DNA from: Apostichopus japonicus
Lineage: Eukaryota > Echinodermata > Holothuroidea > Aspidochirotida > Stichopodidae
DNA length: 64,000 nt
NCBI RefSeq assembly: GCF_037975245.1
Contig: NC_092576.1
Span: 39,827,611 to 39,891,610 of the forward strand
Direction of reading: 5' to 3'
In this document: piece after piece, positions 1 to 31,205 of the stretch
Layout: each line of letters opens with the position of its first letter
Position numbering within the stretch: position 1 is the stretch's first letter
The notes under the pieces: generated by a model
Told to the model about the DNA's origin: nothing
The model's database searches: none
What the model saw: the letters and a program-made list of their open reading frames with translations, nothing else
Position numbers and translations under genes: made by a program

Positions 1-99
1 GAAGGTTAATCAAAGAAAATGTCACATGGCACTCAGTATGTGACAGTTTCAGGTAAAAAAACGTCCAGACTACTATGTGAAAATCTTGCTAAAAAGTTT

Positions 100-425
100 A
101 AAGTTGAAGGTTTACAGTCTTGTTCAAGGCCACACACGACTTTACAATACTTAACCCCTGGTCATTGGGAACTTGTCACACCCACACACTTTACACACAA
201 TTAAAAAATCCCTCCTGGGGCACTACAGTGCAGCCACAAACCGTTGCACACAACTATATTTACAAGTTACCTGGTAAGTTCCCATTTATTCACCTGGGTG
301 AAGAGAGGCAATGGAGATAAAGTGCCTTGCCCAAGGACACAACGCAATAATCTGGCAAGGACTCGAACCTGTAAACCTTAGATCACAAGCCTACTGCCTT
401 AACCACTTGTTCACTATGCTCTAGT
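100..425 (-). mobile_element. tRNA-derived SINE, family A, copy 1
   Basis: On the minus strand this reads as a tRNA-like head followed by a body. A perfect pol III B box (GGTTCGAGTCC) is the complement of 359-369, and an A-box-like segment lies about 30-45 bp 5' of it, at about 398-412. The body continues to about 100. The body matches, in the opposite orientation, 15480-15720. Another tRNA-headed copy lies at 19790-20096 and a head-only piece at 2611-2660. It sits in the intron before the first visible VCPIP1-like exon. The remaining sequence of 1-714 shows nothing codable. Confidence 0.65.
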
Positions 426-714
426 TAACTGAGATATATATAAATATGTATTTGTGGCACATTCATCTTATAGCTCTGTAAAATATGCAAATGCAGAAAA
501 CAGATAAAAAAATAAAAAAAGTCAACAACTCCAAACAAACTTAGGTAAATCGAAGCAAAACGGAACAGGATGAAATGACAAAACAACTGGGAAATAAACA
601 AACAAGAAAGGGTATTTGCTTTTACTTATCATTACCAGCATTTTGCAGTCACATTATTTTCTCGTTTCAGTTCACCCCCCATCAAGTAATTTTTTCATAA
701 ATCTTGCTTTCCAG

Positions 715-3700
715 ACACAATCTCTCCACAAGGAAGAACTAACCCTCAGTAAGACGGAAAAGGAAATTCAGAGAAGAGTGTCAGAGAATGCTCCGATCCA
801 TCAGCGAAAGTCTCCGTCTAGGATCCATTCAGGGGCTCTGCCCTCTTCCACCAAGGATTCAACTGCGAAGCAGGAAAAATTAAAGACAGTCAGCAAGGGA
901 GTACCGTCTAAGACTGCCGTCTCTGGGACGAAGATTAGACTCTCCACGTCAGATGGGAGACAGGTAAGACCATGTGTGAAAATGAGTAAAGGAGGCTGAC
1001 TGAATCCATGAGTATTGAGACAAATGTTGAAAGAATTTAACTTTCAAAAACCAGTCTTTTTTTATCCTTTTGCTTAGTTAGCAGCGTCATTGGTTAACAA
1101 AATGGTGTTGAAATGTCATTGAAGGATGCTGTAGACTTGTTTTATATGAAGTTTATATAAGTATACATGAAGTTCATATAAGTACATATGAAGTTTATAT
1201 AAGTATATATGAAGTTATATAAAGTATGTATGAAGTTTATGTGAAGTTTATATGTAAATTGAAGTTTATATAAAGTATATATGAAGTCTATATGAAGTTA
1301 ATGTGAAGTATATATGAAGTTCATATAAAGTATGAATTTCATATGAAGTTTATATGAAGTTTATGTGAAGTTTATATAAAATATATATTAACTTTTTGTA
1401 AAGTATATTTATGAAGTTTATAAAAAGTATTGAAATTTATAGATAAAGTATATGTGAAGTTTATATAAAGTATATAAGTTAAATATGACAACGAGGTATT
1501 ATTTGTTATTATTGTATTACTTATTAGAACATATGCAACGATGGATTAACATTAACATTGAGGTCTGGACCCAGGAGTTGACTTCACCATCAAGTTCCCC
1601 TTAAAGGAGCAATCCAGAGATTAAGTCATCTTTCAATATGTTAATATGCTTGAAAACAGAGGAATACTGTAGATAATAGAAACATCAGATGAACTCATAT
1701 TTTCCCAATTCTCTTCAATTATAATATATCAGGATAACAATTTGGCCTAAAGTCATCGTTTAAGGAATGCTTACAGGACCATTCCAGGATGAGAATGTCA
1801 GATAGATAGCCAGTTGGTTATTGCAGGCCTATTCACGGTCATTAAACTGATTATTGGTGGTCATTAAATAAGACATGGTTACGTTCCTTTTTTATTCACA
1901 GTTGACACTGTCATTGGATAACCATACGACTTACGCCCAACTCCAACAGAAGATCAATCAGGAATTGCAGATCCCGATATTCAGGCAGACTATCAAATAT
2001 GGCTTCCCCCCCAAGGAGCTACGGACGCCAACACCGGAGCACGAGAATGACCCTCTGCCCCTTCACCACGGAGACAGAATCACCGTGGAGATAGCGCAAG
2101 ATATCTCAGGTGGGGTGATACAGAGAATGATTTGTCCGGTATCCCATAGCGACGTGTTATGTTAAAATGGGAAAATTGCCAAACATGTCCAAAGATGTAC
2201 AGCAGTTTCTCGTCACAGGAACCATAGTAACTGCTACGCAAAATTTGAACACAAAACAGTAAAATTAAATAAACCTCAAAGTTGCTACACAAGATGTGAG
2301 CACTTTATGGTTCCCTGAAGTTTAAGCCATGGTTCTGTCAATACTAACATATCCCTACCTTTGATAAAGGCCACAGAAACTAGCTCTCTCTTTGCGTAAG
2401 CTATGACCAGGGATTGACTGGCCAGTTGGGCGATCGGGCAGTGCCTCGAGGGCCGAGCATGGCAGGTTACCCACCAGCCTCAGCCAGCTAATCAAATCCC
2501 ATGTTTACATGCACTTTGCTGGCCGTTTGTTTGTTCATTGTTGTCATCTTAAGAGAGAAATAAAAGTCAAGGAGGAAGTATACCCATGTGGGACAGGTTG
2601 TGATGTGAGAGCGTTGTGGTCAAGTGGTTGGAGGCAGTGGACTTGTGATCTAAGATTTTTTTTTGTATTGTCGGCTATGCCATGGATTGCCAGAAATGAC
2701 TGTTTCGACGGGGAGGAGGGGGGAAGTCTGGTGGGGATTGGAGGGATCACATCACCTTAAATCTGCTTCTGGCTACAGCTACTAGTACTGTTACCTATCC
2801 TCTGAAACTGGTCAAGCTCCATTATTATTTCTTCCTCTCTTGTGCTTTATTTTTTCACCAGATTTCCCATCCACATCTAGTGGGTTCTCCTCCGGTAGTC
2901 AGGGTGGGGTAGGATCCATCGGTGGACCTCTCAAGGGCCAAGACGGATGGTCCAAGGACTCCACCATGCAAGAAATCAAGTGGACCATAGCAAGACTGCA
3001 GGAGAATGCAGGTATGGACCCTCTAGGCTCTCCCTGTCAGTCGTGTGAAATTGTCAAACTGGGGTTTAAAGGGATACCCTGGTGGCAGACAATTGGGTAG
3101 TACTAACCTTAAAGAGAAAAATGTCCCACACTGTCAGTTGAAAAGTCCACCTCAATATCTTGGTCCCTAACTCGGGATGTGGTTGATTTGAATGGAACCA
3201 TTGTTTTTGAGTCGTTAAACCCTCCCTCTCTCCAGGGAGTGTACTTCAGTTGGTGGTCTGTGAGGTCACCTCAGGAGGGTTTTCTTCAGAAGCTTTATTT
3301 TGCTTATACTGTATGTAGAAACGTCTTGTCGATTTTTATCCTTGAAATGTGGTATGTCAGGAACGTTTCATCTCTGCACTTTAGAATTACTTAAAAATGG
3401 AATGTTTTGTAGAAATATTACTTCCTTAAGTGAACTTAATAGCAGAAGGAAATTAAAAGCGAAAGAAAAGATTTACAAATCAGGTGCAGTGAAGATAAAC
3501 TTCAATCTTGCTGTTGCCAGATGCAAAATCACTCTACTGTTGCCAGATGCATAAACAAGATATTTCAAAATCTGAAAAAATTCATATCCCCCTCAAAGAT
3601 GCATAACCAAGATATTTTGAAATTTAAATAAAAAAAATTATATACCCTACATACAGAATGTGATGAGGCTGTGGTGTTGTCTCAAACATGCACTAAATTT

Positions 3701-6052
3701 ACATTTTGTTTTTTAAATAATCAACTTCAGCTTACCAGAATATTTCTTTTAAATAAATTAATATAATGGGTTAAATAGATAGGGTTGGTACCAATTATTC
3801 AAAAATGTGTAACTTTTCTTTATGAGAAATGGCAATCACATGAACCAAGGTTCATTCATACTTAGTAAAGATTCCTAAATCCTATTGGTCCATTCAGGTC
3901 AGCTGACCGTGGTTAATCCTGTGAGTAACGCACAGTAAAATTACAGGGCATCACTTTAATAAATCTTTGGTTATATGTTACCAAAAATGTTTTGTTTTAT
4001 GATTGACCCCTTATTAATGTTATCAAAAAATACCACATTAATCATCGAGTAAAGGAAATTTCAAATTGTTTACTTTGAAACTGCTTTTCTGCAAAAGTCT
4101 TAATTTTTAGTCCATTTTATTAAATCATTAACAAACTTATGTTATTGTATTGCAGGTGATGACCTAGAGATTCAGTTGACATCACAGACACTGATTGCAA
4201 ACCTGAAAAAGATGACATTTTGGGAGCACGTGAGGGCGCTCCCGTCGTTGTTTGACAATGGTGGGTTGTTCTACGAAATTGTGAGTCGTGACCTCGGGTT
4301 GAAAGATGGGCATCACTGCATGCTGCCGGGCCTAAAAGAACATGTAAGTGTTGTTTGTTCCTTTCAAATCTATCAGAGTGGGACTAATCTTCAAAACTAA
4401 TCATTGCTAGAAAAAAAAACTATTGCATGTCTTAAAAGAAAAGGTTTTAATCTTTCCTATGATCTTAAGAAGCCGTTTGCTTTCAGTGGACAGGTTGTGG
4501 CTATGTTTTACTTTCATTATCAGGTTTACAGATAGTCTTTGTGAAAAAATGTAAGATTAATTATGGTTATGTTGGAAAAAATCTTAAAACAGCTGTTTTT
4601 TATGAGCAATGTTATGAGCAGTAGGTGTTCTCAGTATTACACAGTTGAATCATGATTTTAGTTTTTCAGAGTAGTCGAAATATGTTGTTTGTATGAAATA
4701 TATGTATGTATGTTTTTATGTATTTTAGACCCACCTGCAAGCAGGAACTCGCGATGAAGCCTCATTGGCTTATCAAAGCTGCAAGCTGACCGAAGTCAGT
4801 CTCTTAGCTTCATATTTTAACGTCCATGATTATGAATTGTCAATTGTCAACAACTCTGTAACTGGACGACATACTGGACCACACTGGTTGAAGAATGCAA
4901 CCTGCAGAAGACTGTTGCTTTTTCTTCTCTGTATTCAATTCAAATTGTCCTGCTTTTTTATGCTTCTTTCACGTTTTCAGTCATTGTATGTTAATTTCTC
5001 CCAAACTTTACCACTGCGTGCTATCGTGTGGCTCTTGGAATGTGATTGAAAATCTGCCGAATAAACCCCCTAAACCCAAAAGTAATAATAACAATGGCCA
5101 AATTTTTCTGCCAATGTTTAATATCCTTCTTGAGACATGAAGTTATTGTGACATATTGATGGATTGAATGAGAACTGCCAGTTAAAGCTCGACTCGCGCA
5201 AGATATCCATTCCTTTCTTACGTTGCCTTTGAGTTTGACATCTAGTAGAAACTTTTTTTTTTTTTCTCCTTTACCAACCGGTTTTGTCTTGTTTTCTTGT
5301 TTCCACAGAGATTTTGTTACAACAAGGACTACGACCGGCTAGAACTCTGTCTGGAGCCGTTGGGACATTTTCCTATCAGTCCGGACGTTGATAAATTAGT
5401 CAGACTGAAAGACATGTCGATGGACCCTACCGCAGCGCATGAAGACCACGACGAACAGAGGGAGACGGTTGCAAAGGGAAGTTGCGGCGAGAGATTTCCA
5501 GGAGCGGGTCAGGCTATCAGCCGGGAAGAGGAGGACGAGATGGAACAGAGTGATTTCAACTCACTAGTCGGAGCGGTCGGCGGTGTAGACCCTCCGGGAG
5601 TGGTGGAAACAGAGGCAGAGGGCAGACTAGGCCAGGGGAAGGTGGAGCAAAACGACGGGAGGGTGCAATCAGATTCCGGGAGACCGTTCACGAATCAGAG
5701 AGACGAGCGGGACGAAACGAGAGGCGATTGGCATCTCGGGGGAGGTAATGAAGGATTCGGAAAAGATTCAGGGAAGGTCGCGGAAGGTGTCTGCGAGGAG
5801 CAAGAGGAACCCATGGACACCCGGGAGGAACCGAATTCACCGTTACCGCAGGTGTCCCTCGTCGCTATGGAGACAGAGGTCCCAGCAGGAGAGCAGGAGG
5901 TAGCGAGCGCCTCGGATGAGCCTTCAAAGGTGGAATCGGAAACCGGAGAACCGGATGAAAAGGGTGCGGCAGAGGATGAGGAGCAGCGGTATGTCACAGT
6001 TAAACTGGGACCGGGTTACACGGTAATAATGAAGGATCAGGAAGAAAAATGA
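715..6052 (+). CDS. VCPIP1: VCPIP1-like deubiquitinase, 3' five exons (5'-incomplete)
   Basis: Five exons join without phase conflict: 715-963, 1902-2109, 2862-3011, 4156-4343 and 5309-6052 (stop 6050-6052), about 513 residues. Exon 2 holds a ubiquitin-like (UBX-like) domain, recognisable in TYAQLQQKINQEL and in LPLHHGDRITVEI. Exons 4-5 carry a conserved block around LPGLKEH and RFCYNKDYDRLELCLEPLGH. The last ~220 residues are low-complexity, rich in E, D and G, ending TVIMKDQEEK. In the known family, VCPIP1 (VCIP135) pairs an N-terminal OTU cysteine protease with a ubiquitin-like domain and about 360 further residues, binds p97/VCP and acts in Golgi and ER membrane fusion. The length after the ubiquitin-like domain fits this. 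The catalytic region must lie upstream of the window. The first exon could instead begin at 671, where a second AG acceptor exists. The name rests on recalled similarity; the exon chain itself is solid. Confidence 0.6.
1135..1485. repeat. AT-rich degenerate tandem repeat (TATGAAGTTTATATAAAGTA-like)
   Basis: About 350 bp of short, diverged units of roughly 10-20 bp built on GAAGTTTATAT and AAGTATATAT. It fills part of the intron between the first and second visible VCPIP1-like exons. Confidence 0.8.
2611..2660 (+). mobile_element. SINE family A, tRNA-head fragment
   Basis: A 50-bp segment resembles the tRNA-like head of the minus-strand SINE at 100-425 (shared CAAGTGGTT, GGCAGT, GACTTGTGATCTAAG-like core), followed by T8. 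No B box or body is kept. It lies in the intron 2110-2861. Confidence 0.45.
4725..4905 (-). mobile_element. SINE family B, body fragment without tRNA head
   Basis: About 180 bp closely match 17455-17605, sharing ATTGGCTTATCAAAG, AAGTCAGTCTCTTAG, AACGTCCATGATTATG and AACTGGACGACATAC. In the 17-kb copy this body joins a tRNA-like head; here the match stops after GACATACT, so the copy is 5'-truncated. It lies in the VCPIP1-like intron 4344-5308. Confidence 0.6.
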
Positions 6053-7420
6053 TCCTTTCTTTAGCATAGGTGGAAGCACAAAGCAGAAGTTACTGTTTTA
6101 CAGACAAGTGCTCGATTTGTCCTGGAGTCGAGAATAATTCGAACTTATGCTATCTCTTTGCTATCTTATTGACAGTATGAAATGAAATTAGAAATGAAGG
6201 ATAATAAAGAATGAATATTTCTAATCGAATGATCTACAGCCATTATACCTGACATTCAAAGTCGGTTGATTTCATCAATGGGGTAATATCAACCTAATAT
6301 TTACATTTTAAACTGATGGAGAGCATATTCAGAAACAAACGCTGGAAGTGATGGGTCGAAGATTTTCCCTAATTTTTCAAAAAGAAAGGGTACGCTCAGA
6401 TTTGGTTGTTACAAAGAAAAACTTTATTACTATATTTATGATGCTAAAAAAAGGAAAAAAAAAATAAAGTCTGACGAGTGGGATAAATAACCTAACTTCA
6501 CGAAGGTGATTATTTTCAAAGGCAGGCAAAAACTACAGACAGTAACTTTAGGGCTTGCATTTTGTCATATAAGGCAAGTGATATTTAATGGTATTTATTA
6601 GGGTTTTTGGTGAAATATTGTTAATTCTGGTTTGGTAGTTCTTGTCTAAATTCCCATACAGTTCTTGTAAACTGTTTATTTAAATCCACATGCAGAATAA
6701 TTCACAGACATTATAATATATTTTAGGTATTACCCACAGAGCTACCGATACTCACTCATATGAATGCTATACGATTTCCAACTTGTCTTTAGCAAACCAA
6801 TAGCCTGAAGTCAATTCTGGGGGGGCAGTGAAGGGGGGGGGGGGGGGTGGGGGATAGTGGGAGAGGGTACAATGAACCAAAAACTTTCAGGTAGTCATTT
6901 CGGCTGACTTGTATTCCTTGTTAAGGGTAAAATCATTCATAACTTTTAAAGTTAGTAGTTTATTACATTCTTTTGTATTTATTTGAAGTAATTCAGACAT
7001 GTGCAGTAAAAACGTGACTACTGGGACAAATCTTCAACAGTGAAGGAGGTGTTGTTGGAATGGATTATCGAATTGAACATTTCGGAACCTCCACCCTCCA
7101 CAACCCCCCCCTCCCCCACCTCTTTCCACCAGTCTGCATAGTAGCAATCACCCACTTCAGCATAACTTCCTTATCATTGTTAGTATTTTATGAGTCACAA
7201 ATGTGTTTTCTACGCATTGACGTCTGTCATAACTGATATAAAAGACATCGCGAGTCCCCCTCTCGAGGAAGAAATCCTCAACAATTTAATGTTTTTTAGT
7301 CGGGTGTTGAAAGGTGGTGAAGTGAAGAAGGAATTGATTAATATTTCATGCATGTCACAGATAATGTTTAAATAATTGTGTTTTTTATGAATAAATAGAA
7401 ATGAAAAACAAAGTATGTTG
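6053..7420 (+). other. VCPIP1-like 3' UTR and likely polyadenylation region
   Basis: No coding signal follows the stop. Two AATAAA hexamers fit a 3' end: 6463-6468 in an A-rich run, and 7390-7395, which is followed within 25 bp by a GT-rich stretch as at typical cleavage sites. A G-rich tract (longest run 14 G) lies at about 6822-6860. Which site is used cannot be told from sequence alone. Confidence 0.45.
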
Positions 7421-7450
7421 TCTCTTTGCAATTCTCTGATGTGATAAGGC

Positions 7451-8520
7451 TAGCACCCCTTATATTTCCCAAAAGTAGTGTCTATAGTTTTGTCCCTACA
7501 GGGCACCCCTAATATTTCCCAATAGTAGTGTCTATAGTTTTGTCCCTACAGAGCATCCCTAATATCTCCCAAAAGCAGTGTCTATAGTTTTGTCCCTACA
7601 GGGCACCCCTAATATTTCCCAATAGTAGTGTCTATAGTTTTGTCCCTACAGGGCACCCCTAATATTTCCCAATAGTAGTGTCTATAGTTTTGTCCCTACA
7701 GAGCATCCCTAATATCTCCCAAAAGCAGTGTCTATAGTTTTGTCCCTATAGGGTACCCCTATTAGTTATCAATAGTAGTGTCTATAGTTTCGTCCCTACA
7801 GATCATCCCTAATATTTCCCGATAGTAGTGTCTATAGTTTTGCCCCTACAGGGCACCCCTAATATCTCCCAAAAGTAGTGTCTATAGTTTTGTCCCTACA
7901 GGGCACCCCTAATATTTCCCAATAGTAGTGTCTATAGTTTTGTCCCTACAGGGCACCCCTAATATTTCCCAATAGTAGTGTCTATAGTTTTGTCCCTACA
8001 GAGCATCCCTAATATCTCCCAAAAGCAGTGTCTATAGTTTTGTCCCTACAGGGCACCCCTAATATTTCCCAATAGTAGTGTCTATAGTTTTGTCCCTATA
8101 GGGTTCCCCTATTATTTATCAATAGTAGTGTCTATAGTTTCATCCCTACAGATCATCCCTAATATTTCCCGATAGTAGTGTCTATAGTTTTGCCCCTACA
8201 GGGCACCCCTAATATCTCCCAAAAGTAGTGTCTATAGTTTTGTCCCTACAGGGCACCCCTAATATTTCCCAATAGTAGTGTCTATAGTTTTGTCCCTATA
8301 GGGTACCCCTATTATTTATCAATAGTAGTGTCTATAGTTTCGTCCCTACAGATCATCCCTAATATTTCCCGATAGTAGTGTCTATAGTTTTGCCCCTACA
8401 GGGCACCCCTAATATTTCCCAATAGTAGTGTCTATAGTTTTGTCCCTATAGGGTACCCCTATTATTTATCCATAGTAGTGTCTATAGTTTTGTCCCTACA
8501 AGGCACCCCTAATATTTCTT
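7451..8520. repeat. 50-bp minisatellite, 21 units in perfect register
   Basis: Every unit is exactly 50 bp, starting at 7451, 7501, 7551 and so on to 8451, with a partial unit from 8501. The unit carries CCCCTAATATTTCCC, AGTAGTGTCTATAGTTTTG and TCCCTACA. Units fall into recurring variants: starts GGGCAC, GAGCAT, GGGTAC and GATCAT. The GGGTAC-like then GATCAT pair recurs three times (7751/7801, 8101/8151, 8301/8351), so cassettes were amplified as blocks. It lies just past the VCPIP1-like 3' end. Confidence 0.95.
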
Positions 8521-9320
8521 CCATTACCTCTGACTTGTTGTGAACTTGCATGGGTGTCAAACCTCGCCTTGATCCCCTCTTCCCAAGTTTGACACAATCA
8601 AGAACCATTTCTTGAAACCTGATGGTAATTTATTTTCACTTACTGAGAGCGCTTGAAGCTTAGTTTTGTCAGTTGCACAGCCCCCTCATATCAAATGTTG
8701 CCTACGTCATGGGATTAATTTGACTATACATAAAAAGTAGCCTTTCACACCAGAGGCATCCAGAAATGCGTTCTCCCATCTCGCCAGGCATATTAATCAC
8801 CCGATTTGATGACGAGGAAGAACACGAAGAAGAATAAACACACAATGCATACGGATTCAGATTCATAATATAATTTTAATAGTCTTTAATGCAAGAACCA
8901 AAATTGAAAATATTGATGTTTATAGAGCAACGGAAAAGCTACTTCGAAAGGAATTCTGCTTGCCTAAAGATAAATTTGGCAAATAAAGAGAGTGAACGAC
9001 TAATTTGTACCATGACTTAAAACAGGTTTACAATACATAACAGCATCTGGAATAAATTTGGAGAAGACTCATAAAATGCCAGAATATGAGTTCCGACACA
9101 ATCACATGGACCAGCCAGCCGGGCGATGCCGTTGCGCGTATACAACTGTATGCTCATCTATTCTGTGTTGGTCTGTCACGTGTACGGAGAGAGGTAATGA
9201 TAGCTGTCCAGCAAGTGACACTTTTGTGAAATTTCCTGCTCCACAGTTTACCTAACAAACTGCAGTGTATTCAGGGCCCTATCGATCTTGAATGACGACA
9301 ACAGCGGGCTGATACCATAT
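8521..9320. other. Intergenic, nothing recognised
   Basis: Unique-looking AT-rich DNA between two tandem arrays. No ORF with family similarity, no RNA gene and no transposon end was seen. Confidence 0.5.
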
Positions 9321-10010
9321 GGGACCATGTTGTACGAACGCAACAGCCGTGTGTTAGTAGTGTGATCATATTTCAGCCCTGTTGCACGAGTACATGAGTG
9401 TTGAGAACACATTCTGAACTACAGTATGTTGTGTGAATACCAAAGTGGTGTGAATATATTTTCAGCCCCATTGTATGAATACATGAGTGTTGTGACGACA
9501 TTCTGAGCCATGTTGTGTGAATACAACAGTGGTGTAATCACATTCTCAGTCATGTTGTATGGATACAAGAGTGTTGTGGGGATGTTCTGAGTGCTGTTGT
9601 GTGAATACAAGTGGTTTGATTATATTCTCAGCTCTGCTGTTTGAGTACATGAGTTTGTGACCACATTCATGGCCATGCTGTGTGAATGAATAAAAACAAG
9701 AGGTGTGATCACATTCTCAGTCCTATTGTATGATTACAAGAGTGTTGTGACAATCTTATGTGTGCAGTTGTGTGAATACAACAGTGGTGTGATCACATTC
9801 TCAGTCCTATAGTATGAATACAAGAGTGTTGTGACAATCTTCTGTGTGCTGTTGTGTGATTACAACAGTGGTGTAATTATATTATCAGCCCGGCTGTTAG
9901 AGTACACGAGTGATGTGACCACATTCTGAGCCATGTTGTGTGAATATAAGAGCAATGTAATCACATTCTCAGCCCTGTTGTTTGAGTACAACAGCAATGT
10001 ATTCATGTCA
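9320..10010. repeat. Degenerate tandem repeat, ~43-bp unit (dimer ~86 bp)
   Basis: Diverged units repeat the theme TGTTGTGTGAATACAA, GTGGTGTGATCACATTCT and CAG(C/T)CC. Alternate units carry GAGTGTTGTGAC. Marker spacing of 85-88 bp (9393, 9481, 9566) points to a dimeric organisation. It is non-coding; open frames within it are a product of periodicity. Confidence 0.75.
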
Positions 10011-12456
10011 GAGCATTTAGCCATTTGAGTAATTTTACTTCAACTACTCAATTGCAAGGCGATCTTTTACATTAGCCATCGTGGTGAAACAGTAGGTAAA
10101 TAGACACATTTGACCATCATCACCTAAATGCAATTCACTTAATATTTCCTACAAAAACAAATTTTCAATTGAAATTATTTAGAACTACATAGTAGCAAAG
10201 TATGCCATCAATATCATGAAATTAACAATTTAAATATATTACATTAACAAAAGGTCAAATTCAATATGAATTGTGATCAGTAGAAAGATCAATCCACAGC
10301 AAAGAAATAAGAAATGTACATTTTAATATGAAAATAGAATAATTTAAAATGCCAACAAGAAACCCAAAGGATATGCTGCCAATTGAAGGGATTAAAAATC
10401 CCTTTCAAGATAACTGTCTCAACAACATTGAATCATTCTTAATTCGGAAGTAAAATAAACATTCCCAAGGGCAGTCATGAAAAGTTGCCAATATCTCCTA
10501 CAACCTGGTGAACTCCTACCCTCCCTGACCCTCTGCCAACCCTACCAACCCCTCACCTTCCCCTCAATTTCATGCTTACACTCTTCTTTTTACATTAGTA
10601 ATCATCTTACCTCTGTAAATGGATTTCTTTGTACAATCATAGGTATTACACATCCTCCAATCTCTATTTCTTTTGCCAATCGTCTCTTAGATTCCCCATC
10701 CTCACAATTACATTTATGGATTCACAACTCTTTCTGTTTCAACTGAAGACTTTAAGAAACACCTCCCTTCTGTTTGATCTATTGCACTATTGAGGAACAT
10801 GTCTACCAATTGTTCTTTTCTCTTTTGTTATTTTTCTATTGTTCCTTTTCTATTGTTCATTTTCTATTGTTCCTTTTCTATTGTTCCTATTTCTCTACCA
10901 GTGCCAAGGTGTCTTTCAATCATATCTGTTGGGGTTTGTTTTCCCCTCCTTTGACCAACAGTTTTCCTATCTATACCATCTCTTTCTCTGTCCTTCCAAT
11001 CAGCTAATCATAGTCAAAACATTCGGATCTTGTCCTTGTGCTGCATATTAGAGGGGAACAAAGTATAAACTTATCCAATGTTTATCAACAACAAAGGCAT
11101 ATCAGCCATGCAGACTTCTCCATTGAAGACCAATTCCAATATGTATTATGACAACATCTGCAAACTTGAATTCCACTATGGTCAGAGTGGACGAGGGCTT
11201 AACGTCTTCTTTTGTGCTTAACACCCTTTTCAAACCACTTCATGAAAACACCATGTCTTTTACCCACAATTAACAAAACATCAGCTTCTCTTCCAGAAAT
11301 CAAACTTGGTCACAAACTATGCAAATTTTGGTCCCAAAGTCCATTCCCATTGGACGAGGAATGTGGTCAAGAATTCGTCGATAGGATTTTCATGTCCTTC
11401 GAAAATGGCGTCTGGTACATGAAACCCCTCATAAAAAAACCTTCTGTGGTTATACAGATTAAGCGCAGGAAGAAAAAAAATAACCGGGTATACAACACTA
11501 ACGAGCAAAGGATGCTAGAAATGGTGCATTTTTAAATGACAAACGGCAACGATGGTTCTCAGGTCTTGCATCACCTGGAAGTAAGACACTGCAAAAAACT
11601 TGAGTACAGAAAGCAGCTTGCCATAAATAGCCATTATATTCATTTCTATTGTTATGTATAAACATGAAAAGACCTCACAGTGGTATCAACTTTATGGGAA
11701 TCAATATTGCCAACAGTTGTCCCAGAAATAACTATCACAGGAACATGTAATTACTGAAGACCGACATCCTTCTCTTATTGCTATCTTTAGTAACTTTTAT
11801 TTTGTCTATTACTAACACTGAGAAATTGTGTTTCCGTTCTCTTTTTGTGAGTGGGAGTAGTGATGGAGATGAAGTTGGTCCAACAGAAATCCTTGATAAC
11901 GCTTTATTTGTTTTTTTTTTGGGGGGGGGGAACAAGTCAAAATTGATCCATAATAATAATCTAAACCACTATCGGGCTAAGGACATCCCAATAAGCGATT
12001 TGATGCACAGCGCTCAAAAAGTTAAAAAAGTTTGAAATTTCAGATTGATTAAAGATGTTACATGTGAATAGTCACAGATATGAAACCTTGATGGCCGAGA
12101 AGCCCCCAAATTAGTGACCAACGAAATGTGAACGGTAAATACCAGCTTGGCTCACAAATGTTACACTATTTGGCATCGCATGGATGCTTATAGATATAAA
12201 AACAATCGGCAGTATGCTCACATGACCAAAGGGATGTATAAACTAACACAAACTTATCATAAAGTCACAAAAGGTAGAAATTATCAAAGATATAAATGCT
12301 ATGACATTGTTCATATCATGCCATAAACTGAAATAGCTCGGACACTTTGAATGTTTAGGAGGATTGAAGAGGGGGTAATTCAATATTTGGAATGGTTTAG
12401 CAGTCAGGTAGATATACGGGAATCGTCCTAGCCTGCAGACCTATTGCACACGATCA
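10011..12456. other. Intergenic between VCPIP1-like and UAP1 3' ends; UAP1 3' UTR at right
   Basis: Open frames here (for example 10477-10746 and 11212-11535) have no recognisable domain and biased pyrimidine-rich composition. The UAP1 transcript (minus) must end here: TTTATT on the plus strand at 11903-11908 is a candidate AATAAA, and a T10-G10 junction lies at 11912-11931. Nothing else is supported. Confidence 0.4.
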
Positions 12457-31175
<18,719 letters not shown>

Positions 31176-31205
31176 TATGGTTAGCTGACTTTACTACGTA
31201 CGGTA

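Noticed and set aside
7451-8520. Possible CRISPR array
   Set aside because: Regular 50-bp units lack unique spacers and the window is clearly animal nuclear DNA; it is a minisatellite.
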